Shown piece after piece: positions 49,401 to 55,231 of a DNA stretch of 64,000 bases (the stretch's first letter is position 1; each line of letters starts with the position of its first letter). The stretch is from Azorinus chamasolen (taxonomy: Eukaryota > Mollusca > Bivalvia > Cardiida > Solecurtidae): assembly GCA_963576725.1 (NCBI GenBank), contig OY755241.1, positions 55,366,484 through 55,430,483 of the forward strand, in the 5' to 3' direction. The notes under the pieces are model-generated. The model ran no database searches and was not told the DNA's origin. It worked only from the letters and a program-made list of their open reading frames with translations. The translations under genes and the position numbers were made by a program.

Positions 49401-51309
49401 CCGTAGGAGCCGTCTGAACAGGGTCTGCTCCGTTTGCTACTAGAATTCGATAGATCTGTTTCTTTACTTTCTAAAATGACTCTAATGTCCCATCTTTCAT
49501 ATTTCATTATAACTATTTAGTCCATGAATATTCAGTAGATATTAACATTTCAAATAAGCATAGAACATGGAAAGGGTTAAATTTCATTGAATCATCTTAT
49601 ACCTACATGTAGTCATTGCACTAAGGCAGACGTGTAGTCAATAACCGTTTTAATATGTTTTGTGTCGTCTGTTCGTGCGTTACATCACGTTTTGGTTTTG
49701 GCGCCGAGCTCTTTTGTGTGTGGCGCTATCTGTATGAATTTTTATACACTTAGTTTTAAAATCAATTTGCAACGAAATTAGTGGTTCGCTCCTGTGTTAT
49801 CGGAAACATATGATATTATTATATAAGTTAGCGTCAACATCAATATACTATCATCATTTGTGTTTTATATGGTGGATGTTTTGTGTCGCCTGCTTGTGCG
49901 TTACGCCACGTTTTGGTTTTGGTGCAGCACCCTTTTGTGTGTGGCGCTGTCTATGATTTTTTATACACTTAGTTTTTAAAATCAATTTGCAACGACATTC
50001 GTGGTTCGCTCCTGTATTAGCATAAACATAGGCCAATAATATATAAGTTAGCGTTAACATCAATATGATATCATCAAGGTTTGCGCCTCTCAGTACAGAT
50101 CAATACGTACAATATCAAACCCTTTGGTATGTATTATGAGGGCCATTTTTAAGACATTTTTTCACAGGAATGTTTCCCTGAGCACAAGCCTATCGATTAA
50201 CCATTTATACGCCTTTGCAAACAAAGTAGACCCAGATCAGACGGCCCCTACAGGGGCCATCTGATCAGGGTCTGCTCTGTTTGCTTATGAAATTATATCG
50301 GTATGATTCTACAGTTTCGGTCATGGACAAAAATTCCCGTGTTCATGTGTCATTTTAAACATAAACTCTTTTGGTGCCAAATTTAAAAGTGTCGTCTGCA
50401 ATAATAATTTTATATTAAATAGAATTCTAAACTAAATAAAGGTATATTAGTAAAACATTTTTTTTTTAAAAGCTGTATGCATGGGCTAAAATAATACTGA
50501 AAACCGTGAAGTCCCAGGTCAGATGCCGCCTTGAAAAGGCGGCATCTGACCTTGGACTGCACTGTTATCAGTGGTGCCAACAGGCGACATTGGCGCCGAA
50601 AGAGTTAATCTAATTTATAATTTCAGGATATCATTATTTCTTACATTAATATTCATGAAATAAATATGTTTAAGGGTTACGTAGATTTTTCAGTTCTCGT
50701 AAAAGCTTGATAGAACTAGCAACGTACACAGCTCCAGATAAGATGCGTAAATTAAAACATTTTCAAGAATAACTCCTATAGTTCTCCACCAAACCCTTTG
50801 TTATGACTACGCTTTATAATCGTCTCTCCAAGACGATTATAAAGAGTAGTCACAGCATAGGGTTTGGTGGCTAAATGACGATTTTTAGTGTCTGAATACG
50901 CATATTTATCTGTTTTTGAACATTTTTCAAGAAGAGCTCCTTTATTTCTGCACCAAACCCTATGTTATGACCACTGTTTTTAATCGTCTCAGTGGGGAGA
51001 CGATTTTAAAGAGTCGTCACACCATAGTGTTTGGTGGAGAAATGACGATTTCTAGTATCTGGGTACGCATATTTACCTTTTGCACTGAACTTTTATTTTA
51101 TGAGTTAATACCTTTCTTTACAGGAATGTTTCCTTGAACACGAACTTGTTTCTCCTGGCGTATTTAACTTTAACATGGGCTGTGTACCGACAAAGATGTG
51201 CGACTACTTGCAATCCCATGGGCATGCCAGGCGCGGCGATAACGCAATTCAGCTATGCTATGAGTGTTGTGACATTAACGGATGTAACAAGCACGCATGT
51301 TCCAGTTAA
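31397..51309 (+). CDS. secreted LU-EGF5-LU protein, twelve coding exons
   Basis: CDS join 31397-31415, 33062-33097, 35781-35869, 38780-38851, 41001-41109, 42840-42947, 44648-44761, 45543-45656, 46357-46470, 47824-47937, 48858-48940, 51124-51309: 385 codons, no internal stop, every junction GT/AG with matching phase. Order: signal peptide (1 to about 22), LU/Ly6-uPAR domain (27-105), one EGF (109-144), four calcium-binding EGFs (145-296), second LU domain (302-385). No membrane segment or GPI signal follows, so secretion is inferred. LU domains are disulphide-bonded three-finger folds and cbEGFs bind Ca2+, so an extracellular binding role is likely; the partner is unknown. I do not know a named family with this exact order. 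Confidence 0.85.
31659..31910 (+). mobile_element. HP-B MITE
   Basis: TTAACCCATTCCCTCATATTG start; hairpin 31712-31780; the right end AATAGCCTATG is duplicated (about 31863 and 31890). Confidence 0.86.
31912..32158 (-). mobile_element. HP-A1 MITE
   Basis: Hairpin 32045-32112 intact; end GAGGGAAAGGGTTAA. A repeat J fragment follows at about 32205-32290. Confidence 0.85.
32338..32544 (+). mobile_element. HP-B MITE
   Basis: Left end decayed; hairpin 32395-32459 around GCTCCCTTGGAGC; end GATGGAATGGGTTAA. Confidence 0.8.
32600..32878 (+). mobile_element. two HP-C MITEs sharing a TTAA
   Basis: 32600-32762 lacks the left hairpin arm (CCAATGCCGAGTAACTCGGC). 32759-32878 is a decayed full hairpin copy ending CAGCGAACGAGTTAA. 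Confidence 0.8.
33062..33097 (+). CDS. LU-EGF exon 2: signal peptide core
   Basis: Follows TTTGTTTTCAG and ends CATTCAG before GTGAGT; phase 1 to 1; codes for [13 protein letters not shown] second acceptor TTTCAG six bases on would drop two residues and keep frame, so two signal-peptide isoforms are possible. Confidence 0.75.
33121..34737 (+). repeat. 1.6-kb CTCTGT/CTGTCT pyrimidine-rich tract
   Basis: Almost pure T, C and G in hexamer-like units, with about 15 marker insertions reading CTGCCTTTGTCGCTGTC and higher-order blocks of about 200-240 bp (compare 33803, 34002 and 34245). Begins 23 bp after the exon 2 donor. Open frames of 360-571 codons here are artefacts of base composition. Confidence 0.97.
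34740..35045. other. no clear feature; short direct repeat
   Basis: A 34-bp direct repeat (GTCACATTAGAATTTAATC at about 34820 and GTCATATTAGAATTTAATC at about 34856) is the only structure seen. Confidence 0.5.
35049..35296 (+). mobile_element. HP-A1 MITE, complete
   Basis: AATCCTTTCCCTTATG to CAGGGAAGGGTTAA; hairpin 35088-35155 in which both arms read GACCCTGATCAGACGG, removing the usual A-A mismatch. TGACGTCA at 35252-35259. Another HP-A scrap lies at 35337-35390. Confidence 0.88.
35440..35537. mobile_element. family F hairpin
   Basis: CATTTCTCCACCAAACTCTA to ACAACATAGGGTTTACTGG; perfect centre ATCGTCTCTTCGAGACGAT. Confidence 0.85.
35781..35869 (+). CDS. LU-EGF exon 3: LU domain 1, first part
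   Basis: Follows ATTTTGTTCAG; codes for [19 protein letters not shown] then PCGAGQ, ending before GTACAG in phase 0. The C-x-x-C opening and C-G-A-G-Q exon end match exon 11, the equivalent exon of LU domain 2. Confidence 0.9.
35949..36180 (+). mobile_element. HP-A1 MITE
   Basis: TTAACCATTTCCCTTATG to GGGAAAGGGTTAA; hairpin decayed on the right; TGACGTCA at 36135-36142. Confidence 0.86.
36212..36670. mobile_element. PG-4 pieces around a nested HP-D
   Basis: PG-4 left end (ACAGTTGAACCTCGATATTA) at 36212, HP-D inserted at 36268-36516, PG-4-like hairpin CTGAAAGCTCCTACGGGAGC at about 36590-36660. Whether both PG-4 pieces are one element is uncertain. Confidence 0.6.
36268..36516 (-). mobile_element. 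HP-D MITE, complete
   Basis: TTAACCCTTCGCTTGCTG to GCAAGCGAAGAGTTAA; hairpin 36409-36478 with ACAGCTCCTGCAGGAGCTGT. Confidence 0.92.
36700..37124. mobile_element. two HP-A MITEs
   Basis: 36700-36884 (A1, - orientation) has hairpin with matched changes CCAGGCGG and its partner CTGG. 36910-37124 (A2, +) has hairpin about 36949-37016. A related small hairpin follows to 37190. No gene in 37200-37400. Confidence 0.8.
37405..37613 (+). mobile_element. PG-5 MITE, complete
   Basis: TACAGTAAAACCCCTCTAATA to AGAGGGGTTCTAATGTA; hairpin around AAAGCTCCCAGAGGAGCTTT. Confidence 0.88.
37649..38105 (+). mobile_element. two PG-6 MITEs separated by an HP-A1 scrap
   Basis: 37649-37770 (ACAGAAAAACTCTCTAAACC, shortened hairpin) and 37897-38105 (TACAGTAACACTCCTCTAAAC to GGAATTTACTGTA). 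An HP-A1 flank lies between. Confidence 0.75.
38114..38358 (+). mobile_element. HP-D MITE, complete
   Basis: TCAACCCTTCGCTTGCT to AAGTGAAGGGTTAA; hairpin about 38150-38221. Confidence 0.9.
38525..38744 (-). mobile_element. HP-B MITE
   Basis: TTAACCCATTCCCTCATAGG to GAATGAATGGGTTAA; hairpin 38630-38696. It ends 35 bp before the acceptor of LU-EGF exon 4, so it probably overlaps the branch-point region. Confidence 0.88.
38780..38851 (+). CDS. LU-EGF exon 4: LU domain 1, middle
   Basis: Follows TTTGCTTTACAG; codes for [20 protein letters not shown], then ASSQ, before GTATCG; phase 0 to 0. Aligns with the start of exon 12 ([10 protein letters not shown]...NMGC). Confidence 0.9.
38872..39050 (-). 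mobile_element. HP-A1 remnant
   Basis: A1 flank with TGACGTCA at 38911-38918 and decayed hairpin. Confidence 0.5.
39307..39413. repeat. hairpin with about 49-bp arms
   Basis: CTGCTCTGATCTAATATTTC ... GGGCCTTTTTCAAAGATTAT and its inverse, nearly perfect. The word set is found nowhere else in the window. No feature is seen in 39050-39300 or 39420-39700. Confidence 0.85.
39705..40105 (-). mobile_element. HP-A2 and HP-A1 MITEs, adjacent
   Basis: 39705-39933 (A2; hairpin 39840-39907 with matched changes CAGGCGG and CCGCCTG). 39935-40105 (A1, decayed hairpin). 40105-40500 holds nothing recognised; an HP-C arm scrap is at 40500-40560. Confidence 0.78.
40610..40945. repeat. repeat K, copy 2, with HP-B inside
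   Basis: Matches 23140-23470. HP-B starts at TTAACCAATTCCTTCATATTG (40727) with hairpin about 40785-40850 and runs into GAGGGAACATGCCCCCC. Confidence 0.72.
41001..41109 (+). CDS. LU-EGF exon 5: LU domain 1, end
   Basis: Follows TTTATACAG; codes for [18 protein letters not shown] then [12 protein letters not shown], the C-C-x4-C-N signature closing an LU domain; ends before GTATTG in phase 1. Confidence 0.92.
41160..41355 (+). mobile_element. PG-2 MITE
   Basis: TACAGAAAAACCTCTCTATAA to AGAGAGGTCTTACTGTA; left hairpin arm shortened. It separates exon 5 from its decayed copy. Confidence 0.88.
41389..41486 (+). pseudogene. decayed duplicate of LU-EGF exon 5
   Basis: CAGCTTCTGCAAC and CCTGTACACAAG match exon 5 (CDxSFCN then PCTQ) and its following intron sequence. 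The splice donor G is lost (CAAGATATTG instead of CAAGGTATTG) and no in-phase acceptor is present. Confidence 0.8.
41539..41788 (-). mobile_element. HP-A1 MITE, complete
   Basis: TTAACCCTTTCCTCCATG to GTACATGGTTAA; hairpin 41682-41749; TGACGTCA at 41577-41584. Confidence 0.9.
41955..42183 (-). mobile_element. HP-B MITE
   Basis: Hairpin about 42059-42128; left end lost; right end GGTGTAATGTGTTAA. Confidence 0.82.
42180..42304 (-). mobile_element. HP-A remnant
   Basis: Shares the TTAA of HP-B; arms AATGCAAACAGAGCAGGCC and CTACCCTGTTTGC with a decayed core; ends AAAAAGGTTAA. Confidence 0.65.
42318..42670. mobile_element. family F element split by nested HP-G
   Basis: F left arm (TTCATTTCTCCAACAAGCCC) to 42365 and right arm (GGTTTGGTGGAGAAATGACG) from 42612; HP-G sits at the centre. 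Confidence 0.8.
42366..42611 (+). mobile_element. HP-G MITE, complete
   Basis: TTAACCCTTTCGCCGCCAA to TTTGGCGGCGAAAGGGTTAA; hairpin 42403-42476; tail with GCAGACGACAATAAG. Confidence 0.92.
42840..42947 (+). CDS. LU-EGF exon 6: EGF domain 1
   Basis: Follows TTCTCTCTTAG; D + [19 protein letters not shown]... with six cysteines ending GSLCETG; phase 1 to 1. Lacks the D-I-D-E-C calcium motif of the later repeats. C-Y-Q-N-S-T-C fits the O-fucose consensus. Confidence 0.92.
43090..43175 (+). mobile_element. Meta-SINE central-domain fragment
   Basis: GCACAGAAGAACCCCAGGAG and CTTCCTCCACGTGTAATT match the SINE at 62870-63100. Confidence 0.65.
43165..43414 (+). mobile_element. HP-D MITE, complete
   Basis: TTAACCTTTCGCTTGCT to AGAGAAGGGTTAA; hairpin about 43201-43272. 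Confidence 0.91.
43752..43991 (-). mobile_element. HP-B MITE with 8-base insertion in one arm
   Basis: TTAACCCATTCCTTCATAGG start; hairpin 43859-43933, right arm interrupted by TAATATTT; end decayed. Confidence 0.84.
43991..44160 (-). mobile_element. HP-A1 remnant
   Basis: Hairpin about 44058-44128 with arm changes. 44160-44370 holds nothing recognised. Confidence 0.65.
44374..44577 (+). mobile_element. PG-3 MITE
   Basis: CAGTAAAACCTCGATAGTAC to TCGAGTTTTGACTGTA; hairpin centre shortened. Confidence 0.82.
44648..44761 (+). CDS. LU-EGF exon 7: EGF domain 2, calcium-binding
   Basis: [14 protein letters not shown]..., [12 protein letters not shown] fits the Asp/Asn hydroxylation consensus of cbEGFs. 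C-A-S-S-P-C fits the O-glucose consensus. 114 nt, phase 1 to 1. Confidence 0.95.
44790..45160. repeat. TTTGAATGAACCC tandem repeat
   Basis: About 25 degenerate 13-26-bp units of TTTGAATGAACCCT and TTTGAAGGAACCC between exons 7 and 8. Confidence 0.93.
45166..45322. mobile_element. HP-A1 end and HP-C remnant
   Basis: 45166-45240 ends GGGTAAAGGGTTAA. 45238-45322 has decayed HP-C arms (GATCCAGATAAGACGC). Confidence 0.55.
45353..45480. repeat. CAGACGACAAT tandem repeat
   Basis: About eight alternating half-units of GCAGACGACAATTGTAA and CAGACGACAATCATTG (31-bp dimer). The word GCAGACGACA is also the subterminal motif of HP-C and HP-G. Confidence 0.9.
45543..45656 (+). CDS. LU-EGF exon 8: EGF domain 3, calcium-binding
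   Basis: N + [34 protein letters not shown] fits the O-fucose consensus. 114 nt, phase 1 to 1; donor GTGACA. Confidence 0.95.
45660..45880 (+). repeat. CT-rich low-complexity tract
   Basis: CTCTCT-dominated sequence beginning directly after the exon 8 donor; an HP-A scrap follows to 45920. Confidence 0.9.
45964..46084 (+). mobile_element. PG-1 MITE without hairpin
   Basis: TACAGTAGAACCTGTCTTAAG to GACATATTCTACTGT; the central hairpin is cleanly missing. Confidence 0.8.
46090..46310. repeat. CCGTTAGANGAATATAG degenerate tandem repeat
   Basis: About a dozen 15-19-bp units before exon 9. Confidence 0.85.
46357..46470 (+). CDS. LU-EGF exon 9: EGF domain 4, calcium-binding
   Basis: [28 protein letters not shown]; both O-glucose (CMSSPC) and O-fucose (CSYGGTC) consensus sites; donor GTAAGT. 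46490-46920 holds no recognised feature. Confidence 0.95.
46921..47169 (+). mobile_element. HP-A2 MITE, complete
   Basis: TTAACCCTTTCCCTCATA to GGGAAAGGGTTAA, 249 bp; hairpin 46959-47025. An HP-A1 end follows from the shared TTAA to about 47260; an HP-C scrap is at 47305-47355. Confidence 0.93.
47361..47671 (+). mobile_element. PG-4 MITE, best copy
   Basis: ACAGTTGAATTTCGATATCTC to TCGAGATATCGGAGTTAAAC; hairpin around GAAAGCTCCTATAGGAGCTT near perfect. Confidence 0.88.
47678..47752. repeat. single hairpin, about 36-bp arms
   Basis: TTCGAGGGCTTGGTGCAAAA ... AACTCCTTCACAGGAGTT and inverse. No other copy in the window. It ends 72 bp before exon 10. Confidence 0.82.
47824..47937 (+). CDS. LU-EGF exon 10: EGF domain 5, calcium-binding
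   Basis: [28 protein letters not shown], ending GKYCET; 114 nt, phase 1 to 1; donor GTAGGT. Confidence 0.94.
48055..48376 (+). mobile_element. HP-C remnant with nested HP-G
   Basis: HP-C arm scrap (CAGCTTGGATTCTGATG) is cut at 48170 by HP-G (TTAACCCTTTCACCGCCAA), whose left hairpin arm is lost (CGACAAGGCGACGTGTGATC). Confidence 0.72.
48458..48665 (+). mobile_element. PG-2 MITE, complete
   Basis: TACAGTGAAACCTCCCTATAA to AGAGAGGTTTTACTGTA, 208 bp; hairpin perfect around GAACGCTCCTATAGGAGCGT. A decayed H hairpin follows at 48705-48795. Confidence 0.93.
48858..48940 (+). CDS. LU-EGF exon 11: LU domain 2, first part
   Basis: Follows TTTATTTTCAG; S + [20 protein letters not shown] then TICGAGQ before GTAACC; phase 1 to 0, the same phases as exon 3. 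Confidence 0.92.
48962..49176 (+). mobile_element. HP-A2 MITE, left hairpin arm shortened
   Basis: TTAACCCTTTCCTTCATG to GGAAAAGGTTAA; starts 22 bp after the exon 11 donor. Confidence 0.87.
49332..49580 (+). mobile_element. HP-A2 MITE, complete
   Basis: TTAATCCTTTCCCTTATA to GGAAAGGGTTAA; hairpin 49370-49436. Confidence 0.91.
49656..50078. repeat. 221-bp tandem duplication
   Basis: Two copies (from 49656 and 49877) of a block with TTTTGTGTCGTCTGTTCGTG, TTTTGTGTGTGGCGCT and GTGGTTCGCTCCTGT, about 90% alike. Confidence 0.93.
50168..50200 (+). pseudogene. truncated duplicate of the start of LU-EGF exon 12
   Basis: TTTTTTCACAG then GAATGTTTCCCTGAGCAC match the acceptor and first bases of exon 12. 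After ten codons ([10 protein letters not shown]) the TTAA of an HP-A1 insertion supplies an in-frame TAA. Either a dead exon or a short alternative last exon. Confidence 0.78.
50197..50678 (+). mobile_element. HP-A1 MITE with nested HP-G
   Basis: TTAACCATTTATACGCC start; hairpin about 50217-50284 with matched core changes (GGCCCCTACAGGGGCC). The flank is split by HP-G at 50362-50607 and resumes TCTAATTTATAATTTC. Confidence 0.82.
50362..50607 (-). mobile_element. HP-G MITE (long form)
   Basis: TAAACTCTTTTGGTGCCAAA to TTGGCGCCGAAAGAGTTAA; hairpin about 50498-50566 around GCCGCCTTGAAAAGGCGGC. Confidence 0.88.
50732..51048. mobile_element. two family F elements in tandem
   Basis: First: CAGATAAGATGCGTAAAT to AATACGCATATTTATCTG (50732-50907), hairpin with matched changes (TTATAATCG and CGATTATAA). 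Second hairpin 50947-51048. Inverted CAGATAA...GCGTA ends identify F as a TIR element. Confidence 0.84.
51124..51309 (+). CDS. LU-EGF exon 12: LU domain 2, end and stop
   Basis: Follows [31 protein letters not shown] then [18 protein letters not shown] and TAA. C-C-x4-C-N closes the LU domain. This one exon holds what exons 4 and 5 hold for LU domain 1, so an intron was lost or gained in one domain. No GPI-type hydrophobic tail. Confidence 0.93.
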   Translation, partial: ECFLEHELVSPGVFNFNMGCVPTKMCDYLQSHGHARRGDNAIQLCYECCDINGCNKHACSS

Positions 51310-51322
51310 CGGACGTAAACTG

Positions 51323-51546
51323 TTAACCCTTCGCTTGCTGAATTTTAAAATACATTTCTCCTTCTTTACCCATACCTTGTTGTATAATCACATATATCTT
51401 CACTGTGTACACGTATTTCGCTGTGCAATCACTGCTGTGGAGTGCACTGGTTGCACAATCAACTTGTAAATTGCAGGAGCTGTCTCATCTGGGTCTTCAC
51501 TATTTACAGGTAGGTATATTGACGTGAATAGCAAGCGAAGGGTTAA
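51323..51546 (-). mobile_element. HP-D MITE in the 3' untranslated region
   Basis: TTAACCCTTCGCTTGCTG to AAGCGAAGGGTTAA, starting 14 bp after the LU-EGF stop; left hairpin arm largely deleted. Confidence 0.9.
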
Positions 51547-51551
51547 AATGA

Positions 51552-51787
51552 TTAACTCTTTACTCCGTGAAATTAATGTAAGAATTAATGACATCATGGA
51601 TATTTATAAGCTGCATTTCTATCAGGAATTTGTTTTGTTTTGACAAAAATTGCAAAATCAGGTCTTTATCATGTCAAAAGCAAACAGAGCATACCCTGAA
51701 TAGACGGCTCCTATAGGAACCGTCTGATCTGGGTCTGCTCTGTTTGCAAATGCGTGAAAAACACGTTTATATGAGGGAAACGTTTAA
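51552..51787 (-). mobile_element. HP-A1 MITE
   Basis: TTAACTCTTTACTCCGTG to GAGGGAAACGTTTAA; hairpin 51681-51748. 51790-51955 holds nothing recognised. Confidence 0.87.
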
Positions 51788-51959
51788 GAGGTCGACCCAC
51801 AGGTATTCAGGTTGACTCACAGGTGTCTGTATCAAACTAATTTTGCAGTGTAAACACAGGTACCTGTGGGAACTTCTCCTGAAAGCCACACCTTTACCTT
51901 TGACTCGGTTACTTCTCCTTACGTCACAAAACACTACAGGCATACATACGATAGATATA

Positions 51960-52394
51960 AAGTAGAACCTGTCTGAACCCATTCCCTCATATTGACGACT
52001 TTTGACGACTCTGTAAAAGTCACCTTGTGAAGCCATTGTGATAAATAGAGCATTTGCTCCTATATGAGCAAATGCTCTATTTATCACAATGGTTTCAATC
52101 TACAAAATTCTATGTTTTTCGTTTTCTCTGGTTAATGCTCCTTTTTTGGTAGATTTATTCAAAGAGGTGATATCTAAAAATAGCCTATCAGGTAACGGGT
52201 TAAGCTGCCATGAAAAAGAGGTCTAATTATGGGTATGTAGGGCAAATGGTCGCTTAAATGTAATTCAAAAGAAATCCAGAAAGCTCATATATGAGCTTTC
52301 TGCATTACTTTTGCACTACATTAAGCAACCACCTGCGTTTTCATACTCCCTTGATCAATACATGACTGGCCGCTTAAGACAAGTTTTACTGTAT
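51960..52394 (+). mobile_element. PG-1 MITE with nested HP-B
   Basis: AGTAGAACCTGTCT ... AAGACAAGTTTTACTGTA; hairpin around GAAAGCTCATATATGAGCTT. HP-B occupies the CTTAAGC site. Confidence 0.86.
51974..52203 (+). mobile_element. HP-B nested in PG-1
   Basis: Left TGAACCCATTCCCTCATATTG, right GGTAACGGGTTAA; hairpin 52029-52096. Same PG-1 target site as the copy at 16937-17166, opposite orientation. Confidence 0.87.
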
Positions 52395-52499
52395 AGAAAT
52401 GAAACATTTATTCAAGAATGTCACATGGACTTCTTCTCAAACCCCACACTGTGAGAATTCTTTAGACACCAGTCATACCTCTATTGCTCTCTTTGTAAC

Positions 52500-52592
52500 A
52501 AGCGCACATTCATCCTCAACGTTTTACCACAAGCGCACATTCATCTTCAACGTTTTACCACAAGCGCACATTCACCCAGTACCTTTTACTAC
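52500..52592. repeat. 31-bp tandem repeat, three units
   Basis: AAGCGCACATTCATCCTCAA and CGTTTTACCAC recur at 52501, 52532 and 52563. Confidence 0.9.
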
Positions 52593-52651
52593 ATTCTACA
52601 CAATTTATACGGCTCCTACTTGCGCCGTGTGTTCAGTGTTTGCTTATGGAA

Positions 52652-52794
52652 TACCGTAAAACCTCTCTATAACGTCCACTAAATTACACCAAGTATTTTG
52701 TGTTAAAGGCAGGTGGATGCTTTAAGCAGCCACCTGCCCAATATACCAACTAATTAACAGAATTTAGTGGTCGTTATAGAGAGGTTTTACTGTA
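52652..52794 (+). mobile_element. PG-2 MITE without central hairpin
   Basis: TACCGTAAAACCTCTCTATAA to AGAGAGGTTTTACTGTA; the core is reduced to GGCAGGTGGATGCTTTAAGC. Confidence 0.86.
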
Positions 52795-52861
52795 ATAAAT
52801 ATTTAATGCTGCTTCCAGAATCAAACATTCGCTTGTTCATGATGCAATTATAAAATCAAGC

Positions 52862-53095
52862 ACAACCGGGCGTTTTATCTGCACTATGTTGGAACCAAAC
52901 ACACAAGCATTTTATCTGCACCATGGTAGAACCAAGAAAAAGCAGTTGTTTTACCAACAGTGTAGGGGAACCAATCACATGCAGGCGTTTTATCTGCACT
53001 ATGTTGGAATCAAACACATGCAAGCGTTCCACTAGCACTATGTTAGAACCAAACATACGCAAGCGTTTTATCTGCACTATGTAAGAACCAATCAT
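52862..53095. repeat. 37-39-bp minisatellite, left block
   Basis: About six units of GCGTTTTATCTGCACTATG plus GGAACCAAACAC; continues at 54220-54620 after an inserted element. Confidence 0.9.
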
Positions 53096-54219
53096 AGGTG
53101 TCTGTATCGCTTCATGGGAGTCTACATGTAATATATAATAACAAGGGTTCCAGTTGGCAAAGCGGACACCCGTGTATCACAGGTACAAATATGACTGTAA
53201 CTCTTACAATTTAAATGATAATTACGCAATTCTTTCGGCTATTAAAAGCCAATATATTTTACTACCAAATAAATATAATCTGACGGTAACTTATACACTA
53301 TTACCAATCTACCATTTTTCTCAAAATGTCGAGTGTTTTCTGGGTCATTGACAAATGTTCGTTCAACTCAGTCTCACCCTATCACAGCAATTACCTGGCG
53401 ATTTCCAGTTCAAAAGATGGCGTGGTTCAATAATGCACTCAATATGTTTTGTCCTCCTAATAAGTAAGCAGCTGGTAGCAGCGGCCTTTCCGTCTGTCGT
53501 TATGTTTCTGTTTCGGATGATGCCATTTTGCAACAAATGTGAATGGAGTCATTTCATTGGATGAGCGAGTGAAAACATGGGAAATCCGTGACGTCACATA
53601 CAATGGCTTCTTTCTCGGATATTTGAAGCTAACCAGCAAATCTCGTTTGTTTTACATCGTCGCTTTGATCATTGAGACTAAAAAGATGGAGATTGGTGAT
53701 AGAATCGAGTCGTTTAAATGAATATTTTGAACTGCATATGATCGGGTTATCGCTGTTATAGGGTGAGACCGGGATGAACGAACATTTGTCAATGACCCAG
53801 AAAACCCGTACAATTTTGGGGAAATCATTGTTGAATTTATAATAATGCATACGATGTCGTCAGAAGATTAATCTTGTTTGGTAGTGAAATATCTTGGTTT
53901 TCAATAGCCGAAAGAATTACGAACTTGTCATATAAATTGTAAGAGTTACATACAGTAAAACCTCGATTATTCGAATTTTCGTTATAAACGAAGTTAGACC
54001 CTTTTAGGCAGGTGGCTGCTTAATGAATGATGAAAGTCATGCAGAAAGCTCCTAGAGGAGCTTTCTGCATGACTTTCACCATGCATTAAACTGCCACCTG
54101 TCTTAAAGATCGATAATAATACGTATTTTAGTGTTCGGATAATCGAGGTCTTACTGTACTTGTTTGTACCTGAGGTCAGGTGGAACCCATGTTTATACTC
54201 CCATGAAGCACAGACCCCT
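53096..54219. mobile_element. foldback element, about 916 bp without its PG-3 insertion
   Basis: Long inverted arms, left 53096-53390 and right about 53745-54219, including GCTTCATGGGAGT, TGTAACTCTTACAATTTA and GGGTCATTGACAAATGTTCG on both sides. PG-3 (53951-54158) sits in the right arm. The loop of about 355 bp has no coding signal. It splits the minisatellite. Confidence 0.85.
53951..54158 (+). mobile_element. PG-3 MITE, complete
   Basis: TACAGTAAAACCTCGATTATT to TCGAGGTCTTACTGTA, 208 bp; near-perfect hairpin. Confidence 0.93.
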
Positions 54220-54620
54220 ATGGAACCAAGCAGATACATGCGTTTTATATGCACTATGGTAGATCCAAGCACACGCAAGCGTTTTATTAACACTATGGTA
54301 GAACCAAACGCACACAAGCGTTTGTCTGCATTATGATGGAAGCAAGAACAGGCGGATGTTTTATTAACAATATGGTAGAACCAAGCAAATACAAGCGTTT
54401 ATCTGCACTATGGTGGAACTCAGCAAAAGCAGACTTTAATTAGCATTATGGAATAACCAAGCACAATCAGTCGTTTTATTAGCAGTATGGTGGAACCAAG
54501 CGCATTCATGCGTTTATCTGCACTATGGTATAACCAAGTACAAGCAGGTGTTTTATTAGCACTATGCTGTAACTAAGCACAAGCAGACGTTTTATTTGCA
54601 TTATGGTAGAGCGAAGCACA
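54220..54620. repeat. 39-bp minisatellite, right block
   Basis: About ten units of ACTATGGTAGAACCAAGCAC plus AAGCGTTTTAT, same strand as the left block. Confidence 0.92.
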
Positions 54621-54781
54621 AACAAACGTTTAATAAGCAGTATTGGTTCAAATGAACAATACGTATTTATCAAACACATAGACGGAGCTTGGAAATATAC
54701 GTACATGTATACGTAAAAGATGAGTTCGAAACAAATTTCAGACAGCATGAAGAGAAAACGAAAGATTAAAACCAAACAGTT

Positions 54782-54888
54782 TTATTACAAAGGAATTTCG
54801 ATATGTCGAAGTTGGATAACCCGGACTTAAATATATCTCGAGATAAATTGGGATCCTTTCCAAAATTTTGATACATAACTGTTTTAAA
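54782..54888 (+). mobile_element. PG-4 left fragment
   Basis: AATTTCGATATGTCGAAGTT and ATATCTCGAGATAA words only. Confidence 0.55.
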
Positions 54889-54889
54889 A

Positions 54890-55098
54890 TACAGAAGAAC
54901 CCCTCTAATGTGACCACTTAATGAATAAACATGGGTGTCTTGATAAGCAGGTGGTTGCTTAAAGCAGGACAAAAGTAATGCAGAAAGCTCCTCTTGGAGC
55001 TTTCTGTATTACTTTTGTTCTGCATTAAGCTACCACCTGTCTCTACCGCCCAGAATTATACCACTTTTAGGTGGTCGCATTAGCGGGGTTTTACTGTA
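54890..55098 (+). mobile_element. PG-5 MITE, complete
   Basis: TACAGAAGAACCCCTCTAATG to AGCGGGGTTTTACTGTA; hairpin around GAAAGCTCCTCTTGGAGCTT. A PG-4 half follows to 55230. Confidence 0.88.
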
Positions 55099-55231
55099 TT
55101 GACAGCTCGATGCAGGTCGTTAGTATCGGGAGTTTTCAGCATTATTTACGACCTGTCACATCGAGAGAGTTTCCAAGTTAGATAAACGCTGACTCGAACT
55201 CCGGTTTTCTCGAAGTAATTTGTATGGTACA

